64,000 bases of DNA from Pseudomonas sp. FP198 (GTDB lineage: Bacteria > Pseudomonadota > Gammaproteobacteria > Pseudomonadales > Pseudomonadaceae): contig NZ_CP117452.1 of NCBI RefSeq assembly GCF_030687895.1, forward strand, positions 2,187,501-2,251,500. Direction: 5' to 3'. Position numbers and translations under genes: made by a program. The stretch's first letter is position 1, and each line of letters starts with the position of its first letter. Positions 56,657-64,000 of the stretch are shown here, one piece after another. The notes under the pieces were generated by a model. The model was given only the letters and a program-made list of their open reading frames with translations, had not been told where the DNA came from and ran no database searches.

Positions 56657-58768
56657 ATGAAGTTCTTATCCCAGAGTAACGGGTGTCCCGGTTGGGACGG
56701 TGAGATGGCCCGACGTATCCGGGCCTACGATTGGAGTCGCACCGAACTGGGCGCGATCGAGCACTGGTCCGCCAGCCTGCGCAGCGCTGTCCAGTTGATG
56801 CTGGCTTCGCCCTTGCCGATGGTCATGTTGTGGGGCCGTCAGGGCTTCATGATTTATAACGACGCCTATGCCGAGTTTGCCGGCGGCCGTCACCCGTACC
56901 TGTTGGGGCGCGCGGTGGAGCTGGGTTGGCCGGAAGTCGCTGAATTCAATCGCCATGTACTCGACGTGTGCCTGGCTGGCGGCACCTTGTCCTACCGCAG
57001 CAAGGAACTGGTATTGCTGCGTGACGGCAAGCCCGAAGACGTCTGGATGGACCTCTATTACAGCCCGGTGCCCGACGATGACCATTCGCCGGCTGGCGTC
57101 CTGGCGATCGTCGTGGAAACCACCGAACTGGTGCTCAGCGAGCGGGCCCGACAAGAGGCGGAGCGCAGCTACCGTGCGGTCAACGAACGTATTCAGTTGG
57201 CGCTTTCGGCCGGGCCGTTGCTGGGCTCGTTTGTCTGGGATATCCCGGCCGATACACTGTCCGGCGACGAGCGTTTCGCCCGTACGTTCGGCTATCCGCC
57301 CGAATGTTCGTTGGATGCACTGCCCATCGAGATCGCTCGCCAGCGCATCCATCCGGATGATCTTGCCGACGTGGAGCAACGCGTCGACCTGACGGTGCGC
57401 ACGGGCGTGCCCTACAGCGCTGAATACCGTGTGCGTCGTGGCGAGGAGGAATACCTCTGGGTATTGGCCAGCGGCCGCTGCGAGTTCGATGCGGTGGGCA
57501 AACCCCTGCGTTTTCCCGGTGTGCTGATCGACATCAATGAGCGCAAGACTGCCGAAGCGTCACTGCTCAAGTTCACCCGCGAGCTGGAGCAACGCGTCGC
57601 CGATGAAGTGCAGGCGCGGCTGGCGGCGGAAGAGCAGTTGCGCCAATCGCAAAAGCTTGAGGCCATCGGCGGGCTTACCGGCGGCGTGGCCCATGACTTC
57701 AATAATCTGCTTCAGGTGATCGCCGGAAACCTGCATCTGCTGGCTCGCCACGAGCCTGACAATGCCAACGTGCAACGGCGGGTCGGGGCGTCCATCCAGG
57801 CCGTGGAGCGGGGCGCCAAGCTGTCATCGCAGCTATTGGCTTTTGCCCGGCGCCAGCCGTTGTCCCCGGCCGTCTACAACCCCCGGCGCATCTACGATGG
57901 CCTGGGTGAGTTGTTGCAACGGGCACTGGGGGAAACCATCCGGATCGACGTGGCGCTGCCGGATGAGCCGTGGTGCATCCATGTCGACCGCAACCAATTG
58001 GAAAACGCCCTGTTGAACCTGGCGATCAACGCCCGCGATGCCATGGGCGGCGAAGGGACCATCTGCCTGATCGGCGAAAATATCGCGCTGGATGATTCGT
58101 CCTGCGCCGGCAAAGGCGTTGCCGCCGGCGATTACGTACGGCTGTCGGTGACCGATTGTGGCGCAGGCATGTCGCCTGAAGTCCTCAAGCAGGTTTTCGA
58201 GCCGTTCTTTACCACCAAGACCGACGGCCAGGGCACCGGGCTCGGCTTGAGCATGGTGTTCGGGTTCGTCAAGCAGAGCGGCGGCCATATCGAGATTTCC
58301 AGTCATCCGGGAGAAGGCACCCAGGTGCACATGTACTTCCCGCGCAGCCATAAGCCCGAGTCGGAGGAGCAGACGCACCACCGCACGCATCAGTCCGGCC
58401 TGCAGGAAACGATCCTGGTGGTCGAGGACAACGATGACGTGCGCGGTGCCTCGGTGGAATTGCTCGAGCTGTCGGGTTATCGCACCCTGACCGCCGCGAA
58501 TGGCGACGAAGCCATGAAGCTGTTGCTGGAGGGTACCTCGGTCGACCTGATCTTCACCGACGTGGTCATGCCCGGGCTGATCAAGAGTTCCGACCTGGCC
58601 GCCTGGGCCAAGGTCCAGTCCCCGCCGGTGCCGGTGTTGTTCACGTCGGGGCACACCCGCGACATCATCTCGCGCAATCATCAGTTGAGCCCTGACACAC
58701 ATCTGCTGAGCAAACCCTATAGCCCGGATGCGCTGACACGGATGGTCAGGTCGGTACTGGGCGGCTGA
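56657..58768 (+). CDS. Hybrid sensor histidine kinase (PAS-PAS-HisKA-HATPase-REC)
   Basis: 703-residue soluble hybrid kinase. PAS-like domain 1 at about 20-165 (WSASLRSAVQLMLASPLPMV, MIYNDAYAEFAGGRHPYLLG), PAS/PAC domain 2 at about 175-300 (DERFARTFGYPPECSLDALP, EYLWVLASGRCEFDAVGKPL). Next come a coiled linker, phospho-acceptor His near 345 (GGVAHDFNNLLQVIAGNL), N box NLAINARDAMGGEGT, G boxes VTDCGAGMSPEVL and GTGLGLSMVFGFVKQSGGH, and a receiver with Asp near 635 (VDLIFTDVVMPGL). No membrane segment is present; the signal may be cytoplasmic, such as light, redox or a ligand. No response regulator with an output domain is adjacent; the orphan receiver at 33069 is far off. Confidence 0.93.
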   Translation: MKFLSQSNGCPGWDGEMARRIRAYDWSRTELGAIEHWSASLRSAVQLMLASPLPMVMLWGRQGFMIYNDAYAEFAGGRHPYLLGRAVELGWPEVAEFNRHVLDVCLAGGTLSYRSKELVLLRDGKPEDVWMDLYYSPVPDDDHSPAGVLAIVVETTELVLSERARQEAERSYRAVNERIQLALSAGPLLGSFVWDIPADTLSGDERFARTFGYPPECSLDALPIEIARQRIHPDDLADVEQRVDLTVRTGVPYSAEYRVRRGEEEYLWVLASGRCEFDAVGKPLRFPGVLIDINERKTAEASLLKFTRELEQRVADEVQARLAAEEQLRQSQKLEAIGGLTGGVAHDFNNLLQVIAGNLHLLARHEPDNANVQRRVGASIQAVERGAKLSSQLLAFARRQPLSPAVYNPRRIYDGLGELLQRALGETIRIDVALPDEPWCIHVDRNQLENALLNLAINARDAMGGEGTICLIGENIALDDSSCAGKGVAAGDYVRLSVTDCGAGMSPEVLKQVFEPFFTTKTDGQGTGLGLSMVFGFVKQSGGHIEISSHPGEGTQVHMYFPRSHKPESEEQTHHRTHQSGLQETILVVEDNDDVRGASVELLELSGYRTLTAANGDEAMKLLLEGTSVDLIFTDVVMPGLIKSSDLAAWAKVQSPPVPVLFTSGHTRDIISRNHQLSPDTHLLSKPYSPDALTRMVRSVLGG

Positions 58769-58861
58769 GCATGCTGCAAAAGAATGGAACCCAGCCGCCT
58801 TGCCACCTTCGAATAACCAAGGCCGTCGATTGAACCGGCCCTGTCATGAACGAGGTGTCCA

Positions 58862-59128
58862 ATGAGCGATCCTGCAAATACCCAGCAACAAGGCCAGACG
58901 CAGACCCAGTCTTCGCGTAGCGATCCGGCCGTCGATCCCCAAGCGCCGGGTAACCCGCCCGCCGGCCCGGCTGGAACACACCAGGCTCACAGCGCTGCCA
59001 GCGAGGTCGATCAGAAACAACATCACCAAGACAATGACAACACCTACAGCCCTGGCTTCAAGCCAGAGCCGGATCGGCCTGGCCCCGGCGACAAGACCGA
59101 CGCCGACATCGATACCGCTGACAGCTAG
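58862..59128 (+). CDS. Small disordered hydrophilic protein (88 residues)
   Basis: Protein of very biased composition: rich in Q, D, P, S, T and N, with no hydrophobic segment and no Cys or Trp (MSDPANTQQQGQTQTQSSRS at the start, NTYSPGFKPEPDRPGPGDKT near the end). I do not recognise a family; such proteins in Pseudomonas behave like hydrophilins. It is 93 bases after the kinase, and GAGGTG lies 8 bases before the ATG. A good bidirectional terminator follows directly. Confidence 0.7.
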   Translation: MSDPANTQQQGQTQTQSSRSDPAVDPQAPGNPPAGPAGTHQAHSAASEVDQKQHHQDNDNTYSPGFKPEPDRPGPGDKTDADIDTADS

Positions 59129-59133
59129 CCAAC

Positions 59134-59163
59134 AAAAAGCCCGACTCGATGGTCGGGCTTTTT
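59134..59163. terminator. Bidirectional terminator
   Basis: Arms AAAAAGCCCGAC/GTCGGGCTTTTT with a 6-base loop. It serves the 88-residue gene and the converging DUF4142 gene. Confidence 0.92.
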
Positions 59164-59176
59164 CATGCGTGCTGCA

Positions 59177-59698
59177 TTATTTACTAGGATGCGCAGCCTG
59201 GAGCTTCTTGGCCATCTCCAGGTGATGCTGCAGATCGGGCAGCATTTTCTGGGCAAACGCCTTGAGTTCGGTATTGCCGGGCTTCTTGTCGTCGGTGACG
59301 GTCTCGGCTTCCTTCTTGAACAAGGCGATGGTTTCCTCATGGGCCATCACCTGGTTGTTGGCGTAGGCCGGATCGAAGGACTCGTCACGCACATCGAGAA
59401 TCTTGGCCTTGGCCTTTTTCATCAACGTGGTGTCGTCCGGAACTTCGATGTCATGTTTTTGCGCCAGCGCCTTCAGCTCTTCATTGGCTTTGGTGTGGTC
59501 GGCAATCATCTTGTTGGCGAACTCCTTGATGTCCGCCGATTGGCTTTTTTGCAGCGCCAGTTTGCTGGTTTCGATTTCAGCGATGCCGCCGGCTGCCGCG
59601 TTGTCGACAAAGTCGCTGGAAGTCGCGGCCCATGCCATGCCCATGCTGGTACTCAGGGCAACTGCCAGGCCGAGTTGACGCAGGGTAAATCTGTCCAT
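59177..59698 (-). CDS. DUF4142 periplasmic protein
   Basis: 173-residue exported protein. Signal peptide LGLAVALSTSMGMAWAA, then SSDFVDNAAAGGIAEIETSK and ALQKSQSADIKEFANKMIAD followed by HTKANEELKALAQKHDIE. This is the DUF4142 pattern (FV..AA.gg..Ei...kLA..ka....v..fA..Mi.DH), a helical bundle related to ferritin-like proteins; members are seen in periplasmic or outer-membrane fractions and are stress-linked. Function is unknown. GGAGA lies 8 bases before ATG 59698. It converges on the disordered-protein gene. Confidence 0.9.
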   Translation of the reverse strand: MDRFTLRQLGLAVALSTSMGMAWAATSSDFVDNAAAGGIAEIETSKLALQKSQSADIKEFANKMIADHTKANEELKALAQKHDIEVPDDTTLMKKAKAKILDVRDESFDPAYANNQVMAHEETIALFKKEAETVTDDKKPGNTELKAFAQKMLPDLQHHLEMAKKLQAAHPSK

Positions 59699-59915
59699 AG
59701 GTAAGTCTCCACACAGGTTGTACGAGTGTTCTTGTGGTCACTGTTCAATGGAGAGCGGGAAGGGGCCGAAGGTTTGATCGAAGCGCGGCGCGGCACGACG
59801 AACGGTCACCGCTGGTCGGATTGGCGGTCGACAGAAGCCGACCGGCAAGGCCATGCTGGTGACAGGCAGTGCCATGAAAAGCACTCGCCACCGAACCAAC
59901 CAAAGGAGGTGCTCC

Positions 59916-60143
59916 ATGCCGGTGTCCCATGATCTTTGCCAGGATCTTGATTGCACAAAAGACCACATCCAGCAGAAGCGTAGCGAGGATCCGACGCTCG
60001 ACGAATTGCTCAAGAAGTATGCGCGAATCGACGCCGAGGTCGTGAATGCCGAGAAGCCGCCCGTCACGCTGTCCGATCCTGCTTTGGAGACACTCAAGAA
60101 AGAACGCTTGCAGACCAAGGACAAGATCGCCGCGCGGATATAG
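59916..60143 (+). CDS. YdcH/DUF465-like small protein
   Basis: 75-residue helical protein. It starts MPVSHDLCQDLDCTKDHIQQ and ends LETLKKERLQTKDKIAARI; the HDL opening, KKYARIDAEVVNAEK middle and LKKERLxxKD end are the DUF465 pattern. It probably forms a two-helix coiled coil. A near-perfect ribosome-binding site (AAAGGAGGTG) lies 5 bases before ATG 59916; upstream codons in the same frame are not protein-like. Function of the family is unknown. Confidence 0.82.
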   Translation: MPVSHDLCQDLDCTKDHIQQKRSEDPTLDELLKKYARIDAEVVNAEKPPVTLSDPALETLKKERLQTKDKIAARI

Positions 60144-60173
60144 AAGTCGCATAACGATCAGCTAGGAACCGTT

Positions 60174-60272
60174 GTGGCGAGGGGATTTATCCCCGTTGGG
60201 TCGCGAAGCGGCCCCATTTGAAGGTTGCGAGGGACTGCTGCGCAGCCCAACGGGGATAAATCCCCTCGCCAC
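60174..60272. repeat. Long palindromic repeat with GTGGCGAGGGG ends (second copy)
   Basis: Same outer arms as 30741-30863 (GTGGCGAGGGGATTTATCCCC and complement), inner pair GTTGGGTCGCGAAG / CTGCGCAGCCCAAC. It separates the converging YdcH-like and LysR genes. Confidence 0.88.
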
Positions 60273-60285
60273 AGATAACCGGGCA

Positions 60286-61149
60286 TCAACCCAACGGATC
60301 CCAGCGCTGGGACCAGTCGCTGCCAGCCTTGACGATCCCCCGCAGAACCTCGAACGCCTGCTGCAACGCCGCCGAATCGCGGTCCCTGGAATACACCAGG
60401 TAGGTCGGGTAGTTGAACTCCGGCGCCTTGGGCACCCGTTCCAGAATGCCGCTGTCCAGGTAGCTCTGCACGACCCGGGTGCGGAAGTAGCCGCTACCGC
60501 CGTTCTCCAGGATGTACTGCAACGCCAGTGGACCGAGATTGAAGGTCACGGCGGCCTTGGCCTTGTCCGGAAGCGCCGTGTCGTGCTGTCGTCGGAAGTC
60601 CGCGCTCCAGTCGATGTACACGTAGGGCTCGGGGCGAGCGGCCAGGCGCACCAGGATGAGTTTTTCCTCCAGCAACTGCTCCACCTGCAATCGCGGCCAG
60701 TACTCAGGCTGATAGACCACCGCCGCATCCAGCAGACCCAGCTCCAGTTGCTGCAAGAGTTTTTCACCGTCGCGGATGTCCATGCGCAGGGCATGGCCGG
60801 GGATCTTCTGGCGCAGCTCCCCCGCCCAGGCAAGCATCAGGGGATTGCACAAGCTGACCTCGCCACCGAGATGCAAGACGTTGCGATAACCCTCGGGCAA
60901 CGGCAGGTCCCGGCGGGCGGCCTCCCACGTCTGTACGAGCTGGTTGGCGTAGACCACGAAGGCTTCGCCATCGGCGGTCAATCGCGCACCGGCACGGTTA
61001 CGCACGAACAGCGCGCAGCCGAGCTGGCTTTCGAGCTTCTGGACCCGGGCGGTAATCGCCGTCTGGGTGACGTGCAGCTTTTGCGCCGCAGCGGCGAGGC
61101 TGCCGTGGCGGACGATTTCCAGGAAGGTACGGGCGAGGTCGATGTCCAT
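60286..61149 (-). CDS. LysR-type regulator
   Basis: 287-residue regulator. Helix-turn-helix: MDIDLARTFLEIVRHGSLAA, LHVTQTAITARVQKLESQLG, then LFVRNRAGARLTADG. The effector domain includes LHLGGEVSLCNPLMLAWAGE and DAAVVYQPEYWPRLQVEQLL. ATG 61149 gives the classical LysR opening; a further in-frame ATG at 61203 would lie in the neighbouring terminator. No divergent target is present: the upstream neighbour (SCP2 protein) reads the same way and ends with a terminator. The target is therefore unknown. Confidence 0.87.
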   Translation of the reverse strand: MDIDLARTFLEIVRHGSLAAAAQKLHVTQTAITARVQKLESQLGCALFVRNRAGARLTADGEAFVVYANQLVQTWEAARRDLPLPEGYRNVLHLGGEVSLCNPLMLAWAGELRQKIPGHALRMDIRDGEKLLQQLELGLLDAAVVYQPEYWPRLQVEQLLEEKLILVRLAARPEPYVYIDWSADFRRQHDTALPDKAKAAVTFNLGPLALQYILENGGSGYFRTRVVQSYLDSGILERVPKAPEFNYPTYLVYSRDRDSAALQQAFEVLRGIVKAGSDWSQRWDPLG

Positions 61150-61201
61150 GGTCGGGCCGAAGCGGGTGGAGCGGGCATTGTAGGTGTTTCGGCCGAGAAA
61201 C

Positions 61202-61229
61202 AAAAAATCCCGCCACGAGGGCGGGATTT
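61202..61229 (-). terminator. Terminator of the SCP2-domain gene
   Basis: Perfect 10-base arms AAATCCCGCC/GGCGGGATTT; on the minus strand it ends in a T run. It lies 27 bases past the SCP2 stop. Confidence 0.88.
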
Positions 61230-61255
61230 GGTGACAGCCAGGGCGCGATCCTATC

Positions 61256-61570
61256 TCAGGATGGGAACAGCTCGGACAGTTTCATGGCCAGCATCATGTC
61301 GCCTTCGGCGCGCAGTTTGCCGCCCATGAACGCTTGCATGCCGTCGGTGCTGCCGTCAACAATACCTTCCAGGGTTTCGCCGTCCATGACCAAAGTCACC
61401 TGGGCGTCGGGATTTTCACCTTCCTGTAGTTCACAGGTGCTGTCCTTGACGATCAGCGAAAAATTCTTTGTTTCGTCAATGCGGAAACCAAACACCAGGT
61501 CCAGGCCGGCAGCGGCGGCTGGGTTGAACTTGGCTTTCATGGCTTGTACGGCGTCGGCTACGGAGGTCAT
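61256..61570 (-). CDS. SCP2 sterol-binding-domain protein
   Basis: 104-residue single-domain protein: DAVQAMKAKFNPAAAAGLDL, VFGFRIDETKNFSLIVKDST, then VTLVMDGETLEGIVDGSTDG and MQAFMGGKLRAEGDMMLAMK. This is the full SCP2 fold, a hydrophobic tunnel that binds lipids or acyl-CoA. In pseudomonads the small SCP2 protein often accompanies an acyl-CoA dehydrogenase or, as here, a histidine phosphatase gene 53 bases upstream on the same strand. AAGGAT lies before ATG 61570. Role: probably lipid-carrier, unproven. Confidence 0.92.
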   Translation of the reverse strand: MTSVADAVQAMKAKFNPAAAAGLDLVFGFRIDETKNFSLIVKDSTCELQEGENPDAQVTLVMDGETLEGIVDGSTDGMQAFMGGKLRAEGDMMLAMKLSELFPS

Positions 61571-61622
61571 GGTTTCGATCCTTATTTGAGTGGTACAGCA
61601 AGGGTCTGCAAGTAATCCGGCC

Positions 61623-62333
61623 TCAGCGGAAGGTGATGAGGTCCGGGGTCTTCAGCAGTTGCAGATGCGCATGACTGTTGAAGGAAGCCAGGGCCACCTC
61701 GCGGCCTCTGAATTTCAGTTGGTTGAGCGAGGTGTTGACGATCTGCCAGTTCAGCTCGAAAGCTTGCCGGGCAGGCATCTGGGTGATCAGGTGAAGCAGG
61801 GCGGTGATGGTCCCGCCGGAGGTGAACACGGCGATCCTGTGGGTCTTGTCGGCCTTCTCGAGGATGCGGTGCAGGCCGGCCTGCACCCGCTCGACAAAAC
61901 CCAGCCAGCTCTCCAGCCCGGGCGGGTCATACTGGCCGCTGAGCCAGCGTTCGACGATCAAGGCAAAAATGCGCTGGAATTCGCCACGGTTCTGCGCCGC
62001 GTTGCGCAGGATATGCAGCGCTTCGGGCTCCTGGGGCAGCATGTCCGGCAGCAGGGCACGGATCACCGCATCGGCATCGAATTCGTTGAACGCGGTGTCG
62101 ATTTCCACCTCGGGAACCGGCAGCCCGGCAGCGGACATCGCGCCCAGCGTGCCGATGGCGGTGTCCTGCTGGCGACGCAGGTCGCCCGAGAGGCAGCGAT
62201 CGAACACGACTCCGAGCTCCGCCAGGTGGCCGCCCAGCACCTGGGCTTGCCGCATGCCATTGGGCGAAAGGACATCGTAGTCATCCGCACCAAAGGAGGC
62301 CTGGCCATGTCGTATCAGATAAATGCTGCCCAC
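61623..62333 (-). CDS. Histidine phosphatase family protein (phosphoglycerate-mutase fold)
   Basis: 236-residue protein. Catalytic RHG is SIYLIRHGQASFGADDYDVL; the second His is in VAVFTSGGT-type context (RIAVFTSGGTITALLHLITQ), where Ser/Gly replaces the usual His-Gly. Arg in LSGDLRRQQDTA and the acid Glu region FNEFDADAVIRALL complete the branch-1 fold. It probably removes phosphate from a small substrate, but the altered second histidine motif (FTSGG where others have VTHGG or VSHGG) makes activity uncertain. Start GTG 62333 (MGSIYLIRHGQ) is taken for family fit; 71 more upstream codons are open but non-family. It is likely co-transcribed with the SCP2 gene. Confidence 0.88.
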   Translation of the reverse strand: MGSIYLIRHGQASFGADDYDVLSPNGMRQAQVLGGHLAELGVVFDRCLSGDLRRQQDTAIGTLGAMSAAGLPVPEVEIDTAFNEFDADAVIRALLPDMLPQEPEALHILRNAAQNRGEFQRIFALIVERWLSGQYDPPGLESWLGFVERVQAGLHRILEKADKTHRIAVFTSGGTITALLHLITQMPARQAFELNWQIVNTSLNQLKFRGREVALASFNSHAHLQLLKTPDLITFR

Positions 62334-62559
62334 GTCCGCGTCATCCCGGTACGTTGAAGGTTTGGCGAGGTTATGAGGATGGCGGAGGGCTGTCAACGAA
62401 AAAACATACGCTCGTTTGAAATGACCGTTACAGGCCCGTCCGGACTCACCCGCGTTACGGTAACAGCAGGTTTCATGGCTGGCAGCGGGGCAGGCGCATG
62501 GGTATGCTGGGACCGTTACGCGCCTGCGTTCAGTGGCGCATTGCATTTAAGGAGTCGCT

Positions 62560-63591
62560 GTGGAGTTTTTTGTCGAATACGCCGGTTTTCTGGCCAAGAC
62601 GGTGACGCTGGTGATCGCCATTCTGGTGGTCATGGCCAGTTTTGCTGCGTTGCGCAGCAAGGGACGGCGCAAGTCGGCCGGGCAGTTGCAAGTCAGCAAG
62701 CTCAACGATTTCTACAAGGGCTTGCGTGAGCGTCTGGAGCAGACGCTGCTGGACAAGGACCAGCTCAAGGCGCTGCGCAAAAGTGAAGGCAAGGCCGAGA
62801 AGGCCGGGAAGAAACAGAAAGACAAGCCAGCGGCCAAGCCCCGGGTGTTCGTGCTGGACTTCGATGGCGATATCAAGGCTTCCGCCACCGAGAGCCTGCG
62901 TCACGAAATTACCGCGCTGCTGACCCTGGCGACCCCGAAGGATGAAGTGGTCTTGCGCCTGGAAAGCGGTGGCGGCATGGTCCACAGCTACGGCCTGGCC
63001 TCGTCGCAACTGGCGCGGATCCGTCAGGCCGGCGTGCCGCTGACGGTGTGCATCGACAAGGTTGCAGCCAGCGGCGGCTACATGATGGCGTGCATCGGCG
63101 AGAAGATCATCAGCGCCCCGTTCGCGATCCTCGGCTCCATCGGCGTCGTGGCCCAATTGCCCAACGTCAATCGCCTGCTGAAGAAACACGACATCGATTT
63201 TGAAGTGCTGACCGCCGGCGAGTACAAACGCACGTTGACGGTGTTTGGTGAGAATACCGAGAAGGGCCGGGAAAAATTCCAGGAAGACCTGGACATCACC
63301 CATGAGTTGTTCAAGAACTTCGTGTCCAACTACCGCCCGCAGCTGGCTATCGATGAAGTGGCAACCGGCGAGGTCTGGCTCGGTGTCGCTGCGCTGGAGA
63401 AACGCCTGGTTGACGAGCTCAAGACCAGCGATGAATACCTGGCCGAACGGGCCAAGGGTGCCGAGCTCTATCATCTGCACTATGCCGAACGCAAAAGCCT
63501 GCAGGAGCGCATCGGCATGGCGGCCAGCGGTTCGGTGGACCGGGTGCTGCTGAGCTGGTGGAGCCGCCTGACGCAGCAGCGGTTCTGGTAG
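62560..63591 (+). CDS. sohB: Inner-membrane protease SohB
   Basis: 343-residue S49-family peptidase. An N-terminal membrane helix (TVTLVIAILVVMASFAAL) is followed by a charged linker and the protease domain. Catalytic Ser171 is in DKVAASGGYMMACIGEK and Lys223 in EVLTAGEYKRTLTVFGENTE. LESGGGMVHSYGLASSQL and GSIGVVAQLPNVNRLLKKHD are SohB phrases. It acts in the periplasm or membrane on misfolded or signal peptides. The length equals E. coli SohB (349). GTG start with AAGGAG 5 bases upstream. It is divergent from the histidine phosphatase gene. Confidence 0.95.
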   Translation: MEFFVEYAGFLAKTVTLVIAILVVMASFAALRSKGRRKSAGQLQVSKLNDFYKGLRERLEQTLLDKDQLKALRKSEGKAEKAGKKQKDKPAAKPRVFVLDFDGDIKASATESLRHEITALLTLATPKDEVVLRLESGGGMVHSYGLASSQLARIRQAGVPLTVCIDKVAASGGYMMACIGEKIISAPFAILGSIGVVAQLPNVNRLLKKHDIDFEVLTAGEYKRTLTVFGENTEKGREKFQEDLDITHELFKNFVSNYRPQLAIDEVATGEVWLGVAALEKRLVDELKTSDEYLAERAKGAELYHLHYAERKSLQERIGMAASGSVDRVLLSWWSRLTQQRFW

Positions 63592-63619
63592 TCCGGGAAA
63601 GAGCGGACACACTAAACCC

Positions 63620-63709
63620 TGTGGGAGCGAGCTTGCTCGCGATAGCGGCGGCACATTCAACAGAGATGCAAGCTGAGCCAGCGCTATCGCGAGCAAGCTC
63701 GCTCCCACA
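63620..63709. repeat. REP pair
   Basis: TGTGGGAGCGAGCTTGCTCGCGATAGCGG and its inverse, just after sohB. Confidence 0.9.
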
Positions 63710-63756
63710 AGGTCCAGGGTGGGCTGAAGATTAGGTTTCGCCCCCCCCTCATCAAC

Positions 63757-63797
63757 AAAAAAGCCCTGACCCGGTACACCCGGATCAGGGCTTTTTC
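63757..63797. terminator. Bidirectional terminator between sohB and the DUF934 gene
   Basis: Arms AAAAGCCCTGA-CCGG and CCGG-TCAGGGCTTTT, with A and T runs on either side. Confidence 0.92.
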
Positions 63798-63809
63798 ATA
63801 CTTCAACTA

Positions 63810-64000
63810 TCAGCGACGACGAAACAGTGGCAACGGTTCGTCAGTGGCTGCCTGGTAGGTCACCGAAAAGTCCTTGAGGCTTTCGAGGGCTTCATAGGGG
63901 TCTTTGTCGGCACGCAGGGCAAAGGCGTCAAAACCGCAGCGGCGCATGTAGAACAGCTGGTCGCGCAGCACATCGCCAATGGCGCGCAATTCGCCCTTGA
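63810..64000 (-). CDS. DUF934 protein, C-terminal part (sulfite-reductase neighbour)
   Basis: The last 62 codons of a minus-strand gene that continues beyond the window. Residues read KGELRAIGDVLRDQLFYMRR, then CGFDAFALRADKDPYEALES and end LPLFRRR before TGA at 63810. The phrases GDVLRDQLFYMRRCGFDAF and LPLFRRR are typical of DUF934 proteins, which in pseudomonads follow the sulfite/nitrite reductase gene cysI and are thought to aid siroheme sulfite reduction. Frame and terminator position agree. The cysI gene should lie just beyond the right edge. Confidence 0.85.
   Translation of the reverse strand, partial: KGELRAIGDVLRDQLFYMRRCGFDAFALRADKDPYEALESLKDFSVTYQAATDEPLPLFRRR

Overview
The window looks like chromosomal DNA of a fluorescent-group Pseudomonas. 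Reasons: high GC throughout; dozens of Pseudomonas-type REP palindromes (GTGGGAGCGAGC...GCTCGCGA and GTGGCGAGGGAGC...); a lexA2-imuA-imuB-dnaE2 cassette with a GTAC-N4-GTAC operator; a P. fluorescens-type metallothionein; a glgE-treS/mak-glgB locus near manganese catalase, KGG and YciF-type stress genes; and dhcAB-atoB-like genes beside a LysR regulator. No prophage, transposase, rRNA, tRNA or CRISPR was seen. These are all readings by eye; no database search was run.

Layout. 1-1.6 kb: start of ccoG (minus, cut by the window), a small DUF3203-like gene, an MgtC-type membrane protein and a 54-codon proline-rich gene. 1.8-9.6 kb: alpha-glucan/trehalose operon, glgE (interrupted by an in-frame TAA), a fused treS-maltokinase, and glgB. 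9.8-13.5 kb: glucarate uptake and dehydration (gudP-gudD, minus) with a divergent FadR-type regulator and paired TTGTCnnACAA palindromes. 14-17.7 kb: acetyl-CoA acetyltransferase and the two 3-oxoacid CoA-transferase subunits (minus) with a divergent LysR gene. 17.8-18.6 kb: sirtuin. 18.8-25.7 kb: a run of stress-type genes (two DUF892 ferritin-like proteins, metallothionein, KGG-repeat protein, Mn-catalase, ZIP transporter, and a YqjD/YqjE/DUF3618-like trio). 25.9-30.2 kb: homospermidine synthase, a lipoprotein, glutaminase and small genes. 30.9-32.8 kb: topB. 33-37.6 kb: orphan response regulator, then a Fur-box-preceded ECF sigma/FecR/TonB-transducer iron-uptake cassette. 37.7-42.2 kb: MHS-family transporter, GMC oxidoreductase and a LysR regulator.

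42.2-49.6 kb is the most interesting part: an apparently single operon of eight genes, GntR regulator, AprA/fumarate-reductase-like flavoprotein, AprB-like two-cluster ferredoxin, unusually long periplasmic binding protein, ABC permease, ABC ATPase, HEAT-repeat protein and DUF971 protein. The flavoprotein-ferredoxin-binding-protein order recalls the aryl-sulfonate asfABC genes of P. putida S-313, but the regulator, the built-in transporter and the HEAT/DUF971 pair differ. It is the best candidate for an under-described system: import of a (probably sulfur-containing) compound coupled to a cytoplasmic flavin/Fe-S redox step, with possible dedicated maturation factors.

49.6-50.7 kb has no gene but holds two inverted ~257-bp copies of a long intergenic repeat around nested REPs. 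50.7-56.5 kb: SOS mutagenesis cassette. 56.6-64 kb: hybrid histidine kinase, small stress-type proteins (DUF4142, YdcH/DUF465-like), a LysR regulator, an SCP2-domain protein, a histidine phosphatase, the SohB protease and the end of a DUF934 gene of the sulfite-reductase neighbourhood.
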